A stretch of 64,000 nucleotides of DNA from Cytobacillus sp. NJ13 (GTDB taxonomy: Bacteria; Bacillota; Bacilli; Bacillales; Cytobacillaceae): positions 1,178,001 to 1,242,000 of the forward strand of contig JAUCFP010000006.1 in NCBI GenBank assembly GCA_030348385.1. The letters are read 5' to 3'. Position numbers and translations under genes: made by a program. The notes under the pieces are model-generated. The model did no database searches. It was given only the letters and a program-made list of their open reading frames with translations, and was not told the origin of the DNA. Below, piece by piece: positions 1 through 7,886 of this stretch. Every line of letters starts with the position of its first letter. Position 1 is the first letter of the stretch.

Positions 1-57
1 TATTGGCGGAAATGTGTGGGCAGCTTGCCTGAGGGTATGCCTGACATTAAAACAAAA

Positions 58-85
58 AACCTGCCATAAATTGGAATGGCAGGTT
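58..85 (-). terminator. Rho-independent terminator after sspN
   Basis: A 9-base-pair stem (AACCTGCCA/TGGCAGGTT) with a 10-base loop. On the minus strand it is followed by a run of six T, so it ends the sspN transcript. The 57 bases to its left hold no gene I can identify. Confidence 0.8.
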
Positions 86-93
86 AATAATAA

Positions 94-237
94 TTATTCG
101 CCTTTAGTTTGAATTACTTGAGGATGCTGTCCGGATTTGTCCTGCATTTTCTTGCCTTTATTGCCGCCAAATCCGCGTGATTGTGTCCCAATATGGTTCG
201 GATTAAAATGATTGGGGTGTCTTTTTGGATTACTCAT
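94..237 (-). CDS. sspN: Small acid-soluble spore protein N (SspN), 47 aa
   Basis: The gene encodes a 47-residue basic peptide with the SspN signature: an N-terminal MSNPKRHP, a central [20 protein letters not shown] block and a Gln-rich tail. SspN is a minor acid-soluble protein of the spore core made in the forespore; its exact role is unclear. A strong ribosome site (GAGGAGGGA) lies just before the ATG. In Bacillus subtilis sspN sits beside tlp downstream of citB, and the acnA gene here keeps that neighbourhood. No tlp gene is visible to the left, so sspN probably forms its own unit ending at the hairpin at 58-85. Confidence 0.9.
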   Translation of the reverse strand: MSNPKRHPNHFNPNHIGTQSRGFGGNKGKKMQDKSGQHPQVIQTKGE

Positions 238-299
238 TGATATCCCTCCTCATTTTAAGTATGTTCTGTTGAAGAGGGTTTGATGAATGGCAAGTTATT

Positions 300-431
300 C
301 TATTCGGCCTTATTAAGACGTTTAAGCTCAAGGCGTTCTTCGATTTTTTCCATTGCATCTTGATCTTTAAGCAGCTGGCGTTTATTTTCTGAAACTAATT
401 CAGCAAAGGAGCGTTTTCTAGGCTTTCTCAT
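300..431 (-). CDS. FbpB-like small basic protein, 43 aa
   Basis: A 43-residue, strongly charged peptide beginning MRKPRKRSFAELVSENK and rich in Lys, Arg and Glu. This matches the FbpB family of small basic proteins in Bacillus. In B. subtilis, FbpA, FbpB and FbpC are made under iron starvation and assist the FsrA small RNA in shutting down iron-rich enzymes such as aconitase. A good ribosome site (GGAAGG) precedes the ATG. Its closeness to acnA, a classic FsrA/Fbp target, is suggestive but not proof. I see no convincing Fur box upstream. The family call is fairly firm; the iron-sparing role is inferred. Confidence 0.7.
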   Translation of the reverse strand: MRKPRKRSFAELVSENKRQLLKDQDAMEKIEERLELKRLNKAE

Positions 432-639
432 AAATCTTTCACCTTCCTTTAATAACATTGTAACAGTCATTATCTCCAGAAACTCTTTAAATTATTACAA
501 CTTTTCGAAAATTTAATCCGCATATACCCAGAATACGTGAAAAAAGTACATATGGTTCGTTATTATTGTTAAAATATTCAGAAAAAATCCCTCTCATATA
601 AATTTCCTTTTTTTCGCGGCATAAACCTATACATAAAAA

Positions 640-660
640 ACATCTGCTCTCTGCAGATGT
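640..660 (-). terminator. Terminator of the TlpA/ResA-like gene
   Basis: A perfect 8-base-pair stem (ACATCTGC/GCAGATGT) with a 5-base loop and a T run on the minus strand, just past the stop codon at 665. The interval 432-639 holds no credible gene. Confidence 0.8.
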
Positions 661-664
661 TTTT

Positions 665-1186
665 TTACATTTCATCTATATACTGATTCATAATCTCCAG
701 GGACATCGCACTTAAATATTTATTCCGGATAATTCCTTCTTCATCAATAAAAAAAGTGGTCGGAATCGTTATTATTTGATAGGCATTGGATGCTTTTTCA
801 TTCACATCAAGCAGAATTGGAAAATTCACACGCATTTCTTCTGCAAAGCCAGCAACATCAGCTTGAGGATCGATGTTCACTGCCAAAATAACAACTTCAT
901 TTCCCTTTTGAGTATAGAATTTCTGGATATCAGGCATTTCAGCTTTACATGGAGGACACCATGTTGCCCAAAAGTTGAGCATGACTTTCTTTCCTCTATA
1001 ATCTGAGAGCTTTACTGTTTCCCCCTGAAGGTTTTTCAATTCAAAATCTGGGGCTTTCAAGCCAATTCCTAAACCAGTCTGATTAACGGGATGACTCTCG
1101 ACTTCATCTTTTTCAACTGCCTGCACCACAAAAATTGCGGTAGTGATTATTAATAACACAGCAGCTGCAAACATTTTTTTGAACAT
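665..1186 (-). CDS. Membrane-anchored TlpA/ResA-family thiol-disulfide oxidoreductase
   Basis: A 173-residue extracytoplasmic thioredoxin. Residues 5-23 form an uncleaved-looking membrane anchor. A thioredoxin fold follows, with the redox motif W-C-P-P-C at residues 76-80 and a cis-proline site (TIPTT) near residue 142. Proteins of this type reduce or exchange disulfides outside the membrane, for example in cytochrome c maturation (ResA) or spore cortex synthesis (StoA). In B. subtilis the gene after citB is yneN, a protein of this family, so this is the positional equivalent. A GGAGGG ribosome site supports the ATG at 1186. The specific substrate cannot be read from the sequence. Confidence 0.85.
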   Translation of the reverse strand: MFKKMFAAAVLLIITTAIFVVQAVEKDEVESHPVNQTGLGIGLKAPDFELKNLQGETVKLSDYRGKKVMLNFWATWCPPCKAEMPDIQKFYTQKGNEVVILAVNIDPQADVAGFAEEMRVNFPILLDVNEKASNAYQIITIPTTFFIDEEGIIRNKYLSAMSLEIMNQYIDEM

Positions 1187-1241
1187 GCTGTATTCCCTCC
1201 CGGCTATTAGGGCCTTTTTGCTTCCTTGATTGTATTTTAAC

Positions 1242-1658
1242 CTAGAAAAGCAAAATTAATAAGGTTCTGAACAGCCAAAAAGACAGCATAAATGTGACAG
1301 ATCCATAAACAATTCCATAAAACCACTTTTTGAGCGGATATTTATTTTTTTTTATTTCTATTACTATATATATAAGAGCCAAAAAAGCACCTAAGATGAA
1401 ACCTTTGCTTCCTCCTGAGAAATATAAAATCCCTAGAGGACTGCTTAGAATATTTTCTGTTTGAAAGAGAATTGAACTAAACTTATAAGTAAAAAAGCCA
1501 ATGAGCAATGAATTTATTATGACATTCAGAAAGATTTTTTTATATTCCCCATGGTCTCTTAATGCATTTGCAATAGTTAAATATGCAACGATGCCTGAGA
1601 GCAGGACTAAAACCCATTCATACTTCACTAATAAAGGTCCAATCAAAAAAGCACCCAA
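1242..1658 (-). CDS. Small four-helix membrane protein, unknown; start possibly frameshifted
   Basis: A very hydrophobic protein of 138 residues with about four membrane helices. A stretch near residues 70-95 (SSPLGILYFSGG) weakly recalls the prolipoprotein diacylglyceryl transferase fold, but no catalytic signature is clear, so I assign no function. As it stands, translation must begin at a TTG (1658). An ATG at 1680 with the same reading sense is out of frame by one base across a run of six G (plus-strand C at 1665-1670). With five G the protein would begin M-N-F-W-G-L-T-L and run on. The neighbouring extracytoplasmic thioredoxin suggests an envelope role. Confidence 0.55.
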   Translation of the reverse strand: MGAFLIGPLLVKYEWVLVLLSGIVAYLTIANALRDHGEYKKIFLNVIINSLLIGFFTYKFSSILFQTENILSSPLGILYFSGGSKGFILGAFLALIYIVIEIKKNKYPLKKWFYGIVYGSVTFMLSFWLFRTLLILLF

Positions 1659-1724
1659 AGTCAGCCCCCCAAAAATTCATATACAGTTAAGATACCTGAA
1701 CCCGTATATTTTGTAAATAAAAAA

Positions 1725-1750
1725 CCGCTATGTGAACGAGCACATAGCGG
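1725..1750 (-). terminator. Terminator of acnA
   Basis: A perfect 10-base-pair stem (CCGCTATGTG/CACATAGCGG) with a 6-base loop, followed by TTTTTTATTT on the minus strand, just after the acnA stop codon. Confidence 0.85.
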
Positions 1751-1759
1751 CAGTTAAAG

Positions 1760-4468
1760 TTAGTTTGCCAATTTATCACGAAGAACCATTTGCAGGATTC
1801 CGCCGTGACGGTAGTAATCAATTTCAACTTCAGAGTCGAAACGAACAAGAGCTTCAAAAGTAGTCTGATTGCCGTTTTCATCTGTAGCTGTAACCTTAAC
1901 AAAGTCACGTGGTCTAACATTTTCGTCGATTTGAACATCGATCGTTTCTTTTCCTGACAAGCCAAGAGTTTCTGCACTTTCGCCTGCCTTGAACTGAAGC
2001 GGAAGTACACCCATTAGAACAAGGTTAGAACGGTGAATACGCTCATAGCTTTCAGCAATTACTGTCTTAATGCCAAGCAGGTTTGTACCTTTTGCAGCCC
2101 AGTCACGGGAAGATCCCATTCCATAGTCTTTGCCGGCAAGAACAACAAGGCCAGTTCCATCTTCTTTGTACTTCATGCAAGCATCATAGATCGATGTCAC
2201 TTCTCCTGTAGGCCAGTAAGTTGTGAAGCCGCCTTCTGTGCCCGGAGCGATTTGGTTGCGGATACGGATGTTTGCAAATGTACCGCGCATCATAACCTCA
2301 TGGTTACCGCGGCGGGATCCATAAGAGTTGAAGTCGCGTGGTTCAACACCGTTCTCACGAAGGTATTTTCCTGCTGGTGTATCTTTACCGATCGCACCTG
2401 CCGGAGAAATATGGTCAGTTGTTACAGAATCACCGAACTTGCCGACAACACGCAATCCTGATAATGGTTTCACTTCATCAGCATTAGGAGTTAAGCCTTC
2501 AAAGAACGGAGGATTCTGGATATATGTTGAATTATCATCAAATGAATATAACGGCTCATTGCTTGTTTGGATTTGGTTCCAGCGAGCATTGTCATCAAAT
2601 ACATGCTCATATTCTTTACGGAACAATTCAGGTGTAACAGTCTGTTTAACCACTTCATTAACTTCAGCAGTAGATGGCCAAATGTCGTTAAAGAAGACAT
2701 CGTTGCCATTCTTATCTTTTCCGATTGGCTCGTTTTGAAGATCGATATCTACTGTTCCAGCAAGTGCATAAGCGACTACTAATGGAGGAGAAGCCAGGTA
2801 GTTAGCTTTTACTAGCGGATGGATACGCCCTTCAAAGTTACGGTTACCGGAAAGAACAGATGTTACAAGAAGATCGCTTTCAGCTACAGCCTTTTCGATT
2901 TCTTCTCTTAATGGACCGGAGTTACCGATACATGTTGTACAGCCATAACCTACAAGGTTGAATCCAAGCTGTTCCATGTATGGAAGAAGTCCTGAATCAC
3001 GCAGGTATCCAGTAACAACCTTTGATCCCGGAGCCAAAGAAGTCTTAACGAACTTAGGAACTTCCATTCCAAGTTCAACTGCCTTTTTCGCCACTAAACC
3101 TGCACCAACTAAAACGTAAGGGTTTGAAGTATTTGTACAGCTAGTGATTGCCGCAATGGCAACAGCACCCGTTTTCATCTTGGTTGAATCTCCATTTGCA
3201 AATTCAACAGTGATTTCTTTGTCGATTTCTTTCTTACCCAAGCCAAATCCCTGGTTGCCTTGAGGAGCAGTGATAGCATCATTGAATTCCTTTTTCATTG
3301 CTGAAAGCGGAATTAAATCCTGCGGGCGCTTAGGACCTGAGAGGTTCGCTTCGATTTCGGAAAGATTGACTTCAACTACATTTGTATATACTGGCTCTAT
3401 AGATGGATCAAAGAACATTCCATTTTCTTTGCAGTATTTTTCTACAATTTTGATTTGCTCTTCCGGACGTCCAGTCAGGCGCATGTAATCCAGGGCTTCC
3501 GCATCTACAGGGAAGAATCCGCAAGTAGCTCCGTATTCTGGTGCCATGTTAGCAATTGTAGCACGGTCAGCCAATGGAAGCTGTGTAACACCAGGGCCGA
3601 AGAATTCTACAAACTTGCCAACTACTCCCTGGCTGCGCAGTACTTGAGTTACCTTTAATGCAAGGTCAGTAGCAGTTGTTCCGTTAGGAAGCTCGCCAGT
3701 AAGCTTAACCCCTACCACTTCAGGAACAGGGAAATATGAAGGCTGGCCAAGCATTCCTGCTTCAGCTTCAATACCTCCTACACCCCATCCAAGAACGCCG
3801 ATACCGTTGATCATGGTTGTATGGGAGTCAGTACCTACAAGAGTATCAGGGAAAGTTTCGAAATCGCCTTCCGTAGTTTCAAGAGCATGAACAACATTCG
3901 CAAGGAACTCAAGGTTTACCTGGTGAACAATACCTGTTGCAGGCGGAACTGCACGATAGTTGTCAAATGCTTTTTGTGCCCAGCTCAAGAACTGGTATCG
4001 CTCAGCATTGCGCTCGAATTCAAGCTCCATGTTGGCTTCAAGAGAATCAGGTGTACCATACTTATCTACCTGTACAGAGTGGTCGATAACTAGATCAACC
4101 GGCTTCTCAGGATTGATTTTGTCAGGGTCCCCACCCATGTCAGCCATTGCCTTACGCAATGAAGCCAGGTCAACTACTGCCGGAACTCCAGTGAAGTCCT
4201 GCAGAATGACACGTGATGGTTTGAAAGGAACATCTACTTCTTTTACTTCAGAAGTTCCCCATTTTGCCAGGTTTTCAACATGCTCTTTTGTAATTACACG
4301 GCCGTCATATTGACGAAGTACGGATTCCAATAATACCTTAATAGAATAAGGCAATTTGGAAACATTACCTACTCCAGCTTCTTCCAGAGCGCCTAAATGA
4401 TAGTAATGATAGCGCTTCCCGTCCAGATCAAAGGATTTGCGGGAATTGAACACATCATTCTTTGCCAA
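1760..4468 (-). CDS. acnA: Aconitate hydratase (aconitase A)
   Basis: The gene encodes a 902-residue aconitase of the AcnA/IRP1 type, which interconverts citrate and isocitrate in the TCA cycle using a [4Fe-4S] cluster. The cluster ligands are Cys444 in SCTNTSNP and Cys510 and Cys513 in [10 protein letters not shown]. The C-terminal swivel domain includes [12 protein letters not shown]. Members of this family also bind RNA when iron is low. I chose the TTG at 4468 (M-A-K-N-D) because the upstream AGAGGGGGT would otherwise lie inside the coding region. The gene has its own terminator at 1725-1750 and is the B. subtilis citB equivalent. Upstream dyads at 4620-4634 and 4674-4698 suggest CcpC-type control. 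Confidence 0.97.
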   Translation of the reverse strand: MAKNDVFNSRKSFDLDGKRYHYYHLGALEEAGVGNVSKLPYSIKVLLESVLRQYDGRVITKEHVENLAKWGTSEVKEVDVPFKPSRVILQDFTGVPAVVDLASLRKAMADMGGDPDKINPEKPVDLVIDHSVQVDKYGTPDSLEANMELEFERNAERYQFLSWAQKAFDNYRAVPPATGIVHQVNLEFLANVVHALETTEGDFETFPDTLVGTDSHTTMINGIGVLGWGVGGIEAEAGMLGQPSYFPVPEVVGVKLTGELPNGTTATDLALKVTQVLRSQGVVGKFVEFFGPGVTQLPLADRATIANMAPEYGATCGFFPVDAEALDYMRLTGRPEEQIKIVEKYCKENGMFFDPSIEPVYTNVVEVNLSEIEANLSGPKRPQDLIPLSAMKKEFNDAITAPQGNQGFGLGKKEIDKEITVEFANGDSTKMKTGAVAIAAITSCTNTSNPYVLVGAGLVAKKAVELGMEVPKFVKTSLAPGSKVVTGYLRDSGLLPYMEQLGFNLVGYGCTTCIGNSGPLREEIEKAVAESDLLVTSVLSGNRNFEGRIHPLVKANYLASPPLVVAYALAGTVDIDLQNEPIGKDKNGNDVFFNDIWPSTAEVNEVVKQTVTPELFRKEYEHVFDDNARWNQIQTSNEPLYSFDDNSTYIQNPPFFEGLTPNADEVKPLSGLRVVGKFGDSVTTDHISPAGAIGKDTPAGKYLRENGVEPRDFNSYGSRRGNHEVMMRGTFANIRIRNQIAPGTEGGFTTYWPTGEVTSIYDACMKYKEDGTGLVVLAGKDYGMGSSRDWAAKGTNLLGIKTVIAESYERIHRSNLVLMGVLPLQFKAGESAETLGLSGKETIDVQIDENVRPRDFVKVTATDENGNQTTFEALVRFDSEVEIDYYRHGGILQMVLRDKLAN

Positions 4469-4619
4469 ATATATTACCCCCTCTTTCAATAAACATCATA
4501 TACCAAGTGTTAGGTAATTGTCGAAAAGTTTGAATTTTCATCCATCCTTACTTTTCTCACAATTCCTATATTAATACAACCTGTTATATAAGTAAATAAC
4601 AAGAAAGTTATTGTTTTTG

Positions 4620-4634
4620 ATAAGTTTTTCTTAT
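4620..4634. promoter_or_regulatory. Candidate CcpC box upstream of acnA
   Basis: The sequence ATAA-N7-TTAT (ATAAGTTTTTCTTAT) is an exact match to the dyad bound by CcpC, the citrate-responsive LysR regulator that represses citB in Bacillus. It lies about 150 bases before the acnA start. A second imperfect dyad, AATAAC-N6-GTTATT, lies at 4595-4612. The box is seen directly; binding is inferred. Confidence 0.6.
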
Positions 4635-4673
4635 CATAATTTCTTATTTACTTCATTTAGCCTTTTAAACACC

Positions 4674-4698
4674 CTAATTGATAGCGTTTTTCAATTAG
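4674..4698. promoter_or_regulatory. Inverted repeat in the acnA-sspO intergenic region
   Basis: An 8-base inverted repeat, CTAATTGA-N9-TCAATTAG, with a GCG at its centre that vaguely resembles a cre core. It sits between the divergent acnA and sspO genes. The rest of 4490-4820 is AT-rich promoter sequence with no gene. Confidence 0.3.
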
Positions 4699-4820
4699 AA
4701 GATAAAACCCGTTTTTGCTTGGTTATTATACTGATAAAACGAAAAAGAGGAATCTTTTGTCTAAAATACAACATAAATTGACATCATCCACGGAAAAATA
4801 GTACTACGGAGGTGATTAGA

Positions 4821-4970
4821 ATGGCTAAAAGAAAGGCTAATCATATTATAGAGGGTATGAATGCTGCAAAAGGGCAGGGCATGGGCACCGGATACAATGA
4901 GGAATTTTCCAATGAACCCCTAACAGAAGCTCAAAAGCAAAATAATAAAAAGCGGAAAAAGAATCAATAA
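4821..4970 (+). CDS. sspO: Small acid-soluble spore protein O (SspO), 49 aa
   Basis: A 49-residue basic peptide opening [20 protein letters not shown] and closing with the conserved [16 protein letters not shown] tail, which is diagnostic of SspO (CotK). It is a forespore-made core protein. A GGAGGTGA ribosome site sits eight bases before the ATG. In B. subtilis sspO and sspP form one operon next to citB. Here they are separated by a dispersed repeat and an opposing gene, so the operon has been broken up. Confidence 0.95.
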   Translation: MAKRKANHIIEGMNAAKGQGMGTGYNEEFSNEPLTEAQKQNNKKRKKNQ

Positions 4971-4973
4971 ATA

Positions 4974-5113
4974 AGAAAAGCGGAAGCGCCTTGCCCACCC
5001 CCGACAAGCACAAGACGAGCCTCTCGGAAAGGCGTTCTTTGCATTTTTGGGAGGCTTGACTTGTGACCTCGAGGGGGTAGGTGCTGGAGCTAGACAGTTA
5101 TCGATGTTCAAAA
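4974..5113 (+). repeat. Dispersed intergenic repeat, family A, copy 1
   Basis: About 140 bases running from GAAAAGCGGAAGCGCC to GGAGCTAGACAG and TGTTCAAAA. The same ends appear inverted at 31117-31254 and in an expanded copy at 61091-61414. It lies directly after sspO and holds no gene. It can fold on itself and looks like a non-autonomous miniature element of Bacillaceae, although no transposase is present. Confidence 0.75.
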
Positions 5114-5142
5114 TGTTGTAATTCCTTAGTAAACTAAATTAC

Positions 5143-5160
5143 CCGGCTGACCTCAGCCGG
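5143..5160. terminator. Hairpin between repeat A and the YtzC-like gene
   Basis: A perfect 8-base-pair GC-rich stem (CCGGCTGA/TCAGCCGG) with a 2-base loop. It lies between convergent sspO and the gene at 5180-5437. T-richness is moderate on both sides, so it may terminate both. Confidence 0.6.
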
Positions 5161-5179
5161 ATTTTATATTCAAAACCTT

Positions 5180-5437
5180 CTAGTATTGATTCACATCATC
5201 AACCATGGATCGCAAGTCCTGCTGGAATCTCTCCAGTTGTGCCCGCTGATGATCAGAAGCTACCTCAAGCGCGTTTTCAATTTGAGCGTACGCTTCATTT
5301 ACCTCCTGCTTAAGATGTTTAAGCTGATGGCCGTAACTGGCAGAATCTTTTACAATTTCAGCATAAAGCTCCTGTGCATCTTCCATTCCCTGCTGTGCTG
5401 CCTGAAATGCCTGCTGTTTATCTTTATGATATGGCAT
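5180..5437 (-). CDS. Small coiled-coil protein, YtzC/DUF2524-like
   Basis: An 85-residue, Gln- and Glu-rich helical protein with no Cys and no membrane segment. The whole length is predicted helix with heptad-like spacing. The second half (NEAYAQIENALEVASDHQRAQ) resembles the YtzC/DUF2524 family of Bacillus, whose function is unknown. The ATG at 5437 is preceded by a GGAGTGAAA ribosome site. It sits between sspO and sspP on the opposite strand. The family call is from memory of the pattern and only moderately sure. Confidence 0.6.
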   Translation of the reverse strand: MPYHKDKQQAFQAAQQGMEDAQELYAEIVKDSASYGHQLKHLKQEVNEAYAQIENALEVASDHQRAQLERFQQDLRSMVDDVNQY

Positions 5438-5700
5438 GCTTTTTTCACTCCTAATAAAATTTGTACCATTAAATTGCGCAATAGAACCATAAAATATTCC
5501 GCCAAATCACTCAGGTGGAAATCTTGAAATTCAGCCACAATTTGCAAGGCAATTTTTCATGTAAAAGAGCCAAACTAACACATAAGATGAAGGTGAATTT
5601 CTCCTTCTATCTTATTGCCCAGCAGCCAGTAAGACGGCAGCCCAGTATAACAGCTGCCTGGAGCGGAAGTCAGCATCCTATATTATGAGGAGGGCATCAA

Positions 5701-5847
5701 ATGAACAAAAACAATGGCAAAGACATGCGAAAAAATGCACCCAAAGGACATAATAACGATGGACAGCCTGAACCATTAAGCGGCTCAAAAAAAGTGAAAA
5801 ACCGTAACCATACCAGACAAAAACATAATTCCCACCATGATATGTAA
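5701..5847 (+). CDS. sspP: Small acid-soluble spore protein P (SspP), 48 aa
   Basis: A 48-residue hydrophilic peptide with the conserved [11 protein letters not shown] opening, a [18 protein letters not shown] middle and an HHDM ending, which identifies SspP (CotL). It is a minor spore core protein made in the forespore. A GAGGAGG ribosome site stands nine bases before the ATG. The transcript ends at the hairpin at 5862-5888, shared with convergent selA. Confidence 0.95.
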   Translation: MNKNNGKDMRKNAPKGHNNDGQPEPLSGSKKVKNRNHTRQKHNSHHDM

Positions 5848-5861
5848 ATTTCAATAAAAAT

Positions 5862-5888
5862 GCAGCTGCCTCAAAATAAGGCAGCTGC
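5862..5888. terminator. Bidirectional terminator, sspP/selA
   Basis: A perfect 10-base-pair stem (GCAGCTGCCT/AGGCAGCTGC) with a 7-base loop between two convergent genes. Confidence 0.8.
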
Positions 5889-5893
5889 TAGAA

Positions 5894-7297
5894 TTAAACA
5901 GCCGTTAATGCTTTTATAATGATCTCCTCTTCATTTGCAGTTACAGCCCGCAGATCAATCAGTATTTCTTCTTTATGTATCCTCACTATTATGGAAGGGC
6001 TACAATTAATCCTTAACTGGCGGCCAATTTGTTCCGCTGAATAACGCCGATGCTTTAAAACGGCAATCCAGGACGGCAGTTCAACATCGGGCATTGTGCC
6101 TCCCCCAACTTGCCCTGTGCTTTCTCTCATAGAGCATTCATAATCCTTCGCTGCTGCCTGTAATCTGTGAAGAAAATGTGCTGTTCTCGTTTCGAGTTCA
6201 TCACTGGTCGTCAATACATCATGGACCACCGGAATATTTTTCAGCCCCTCTTCCCCTTTTAAGTAATCAATAAGCGTGCCTTCGAGCGCAGCAATTGTCA
6301 TTTTATCAACTCGAAGAACCCGGGCAAGCTGGTGTTTTTTCAGTTTTTCAATTAAGTCTTTTCTCCCGGCTATAATGCCTGCCTGCGGGCCGCCCAAAAG
6401 CTTATCCCCGCTAAAAGAAACGATATCTGCGCCCATTTTTATCACATCACGTACGGCAGGCTCATTTCCAATTCCCTTGCTTTTAAAATCAAATAGTGCA
6501 CCGCTGCCTAAGTCTTCATAGAATATGATATCTTTTTCTTTGGATAACTGGGCAAGTTCGTCAGTTCCAACTTCTTTGGTGAAGCCTATAATTTTAAAAT
6601 TGCTCGTATGTACCTTCATTATCATGGCTGTATCTTCATTAATCACATTTTTATAATCTTCCAAATGGGTTTTATTCGTTGTTCCCACTTCAACAAGCGT
6701 TGCACCGCTCTCTTCCATTATGCTTGATACCCTGAAGGAGCCTCCGATTTCAACAAGCTGACCGCGGGAAACTATTACTTCTTTTTCTTCAGCAAGAGCT
6801 TTTAAGATGATATAAACAGCAGCAGCATTATTGTTAACTGCCATAGCTGCTTCTGCACCTGTCAGCTCTTTGACAAGGCTTTCCAGGTGAGTATGCCTGG
6901 ATCCCCGTGCTCCTTCACCCAAGTTATACTCCAAATTGGAATAATTCATGGCAATTTCAAGCATATGTTCAGCTGCTGATTTGCTTATACGCGCTCGGCC
7001 AAGATTAGTGTGAAGAATAGTGCCGGTGGCATTGATAACCCTTTTAAGTGTATATCCATACCGAACAGTGATTACCTCTTCTGCTTTTTTAAATATAGCG
7101 TTCGTAAATTTTTCCGTACCAGGCTCCTCACCGGTCCAATTGCCAACAAGAATGTTATTCCTGATTTCAGAAATGACCTCTTTTAAAATGTTAGTTGTAT
7201 GTATAGAGTCAAGTCCATACTGTTTCATTAAATGAGTAAAACGCCGGTCTTTTTGCAGTTCATGAACCGGCAAAATATTTCTGACTGTACTTTTCAT
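5894..7297 (-). CDS. selA: L-seryl-tRNA(Sec) selenium transferase SelA
   Basis: A full-length 467-residue pyridoxal-phosphate enzyme that converts seryl-tRNA(Sec) to selenocysteyl-tRNA(Sec) using selenophosphate. The PLP lysine is Lys299 in SFSGDKLLGG, and the family motifs INATGTILHTNLGRA (88-102) and VNNNAAAVY (154-162) are intact. A GGAGGG ribosome site supports the ATG at 7297. In most genomes selA is followed by selB; here it stands alone and ends at a terminator, so selB, selC and selD must be elsewhere if the pathway works. It is inserted between sspP and cotM, which are adjacent in B. subtilis, and lies about 600 bases from the Sec-containing gene at 7887-8120. Confidence 0.95.
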   Translation of the reverse strand: MKSTVRNILPVHELQKDRRFTHLMKQYGLDSIHTTNILKEVISEIRNNILVGNWTGEEPGTEKFTNAIFKKAEEVITVRYGYTLKRVINATGTILHTNLGRARISKSAAEHMLEIAMNYSNLEYNLGEGARGSRHTHLESLVKELTGAEAAMAVNNNAAAVYIILKALAEEKEVIVSRGQLVEIGGSFRVSSIMEESGATLVEVGTTNKTHLEDYKNVINEDTAMIMKVHTSNFKIIGFTKEVGTDELAQLSKEKDIIFYEDLGSGALFDFKSKGIGNEPAVRDVIKMGADIVSFSGDKLLGGPQAGIIAGRKDLIEKLKKHQLARVLRVDKMTIAALEGTLIDYLKGEEGLKNIPVVHDVLTTSDELETRTAHFLHRLQAAAKDYECSMRESTGQVGGGTMPDVELPSWIAVLKHRRYSAEQIGRQLRINCSPSIIVRIHKEEILIDLRAVTANEEEIIIKALTAV

Positions 7298-7390
7298 ATA
7301 GATCCCTCCAGCACTTGCCTGATTATTATATCATTTTTCACTATTTTACATGAAATGAATACAATAGATTGAAACAAGGGGGTTTTGAAA

Positions 7391-7792
7391 TTGAACAAAA
7401 AGGAAGATTTCCATCCGTTTAATTTGGATGAATTGGAAAAATGGATGGAGGATTATTACCTGGACCCGCTTTCATCGTATTTAGATCAAATTACTTTTCG
7501 CATCGACTTATATGATACGGAAACGGAAATTATCGTTGAGGCGCTTTTAACAGGATGCGTTTCAAAAGATGTAACCGTTTCCTTAAAAGAAAACACTGTG
7601 ATCATTAAAGCGGTTAAAATAGATGAAACAGATCCAATTCGCTGCGGCCAGCCATGTATGCGGAAGGTAAGGCTGCCTTTTTCAGTTATTAATAGAAAGG
7701 TAAATGCAGATTTCTCAAATGAGATATTAGAGATATGTATAAATAAACATGAAGCAGGGCCAGGATCCGATAGAGAAATAAACATTATTTGA
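7391..7792 (+). CDS. cotM: CotM-like alpha-crystallin (Hsp20) family spore coat protein
   Basis: A 133-residue protein with an acidic N-terminal segment and an alpha-crystallin-like beta-sandwich (residues 35-110, with IDLYDTETEIIVEALL). It resembles CotM of B. subtilis, an outer coat protein of the small heat-shock family, in both length and position beside sspP. I chose the TTG at 7391, which stands eight bases after AAGGGGG; the TTG at 7385 is too close to it. The closing IXI-type motif of classical Hsp20 proteins is not obvious, which fits a structural rather than chaperone role. It is flanked by selA and selW. Confidence 0.7.
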   Translation: MNKKEDFHPFNLDELEKWMEDYYLDPLSSYLDQITFRIDLYDTETEIIVEALLTGCVSKDVTVSLKENTVIIKAVKIDETDPIRCGQPCMRKVRLPFSVINRKVNADFSNEILEICINKHEAGPGSDREINII

Positions 7793-7856
7793 AAAACTGA
7801 GATAGAGGTAGCCTTTTTGCCCTTTGTTTACATAAAATTATTATGGATCAGTAAAA

Positions 7857-7879
7857 AACCCCCTCCGTCGGAGAAGGTT
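7857..7879 (-). terminator. Terminator of the selW gene
   Basis: An imperfect hairpin (AACC-CTCC/GGAG-GGTT) followed by TTTTTT on the minus strand, eight bases past the selW stop codon. Confidence 0.65.
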
Positions 7880-7886
7880 TGGCAGC

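Noticed and set aside
1-57. Possible 3' end of a plus-strand gene (frame ending TGA near 32)
   Set aside because: Too short to identify; stop could be chance. No homology can be judged from about ten codons.
487-675. Possible 62-residue gene on the minus strand
   Set aside because: Its start lies in the terminator hairpin of the thioredoxin gene, it has no ribosome site, and its sequence has no protein-like pattern.
1760-4489. Many opposite-strand and shifted frames within acnA and other long genes
   Set aside because: They are shadows: they have no ribosome sites, overlap strongly conserved enzymes fully, and have odd amino acid make-up.
4920-5111. Possible 63-residue gene inside repeat A
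   Set aside because: It lies within a dispersed non-coding repeat and overlaps the end of sspO on the other strand.
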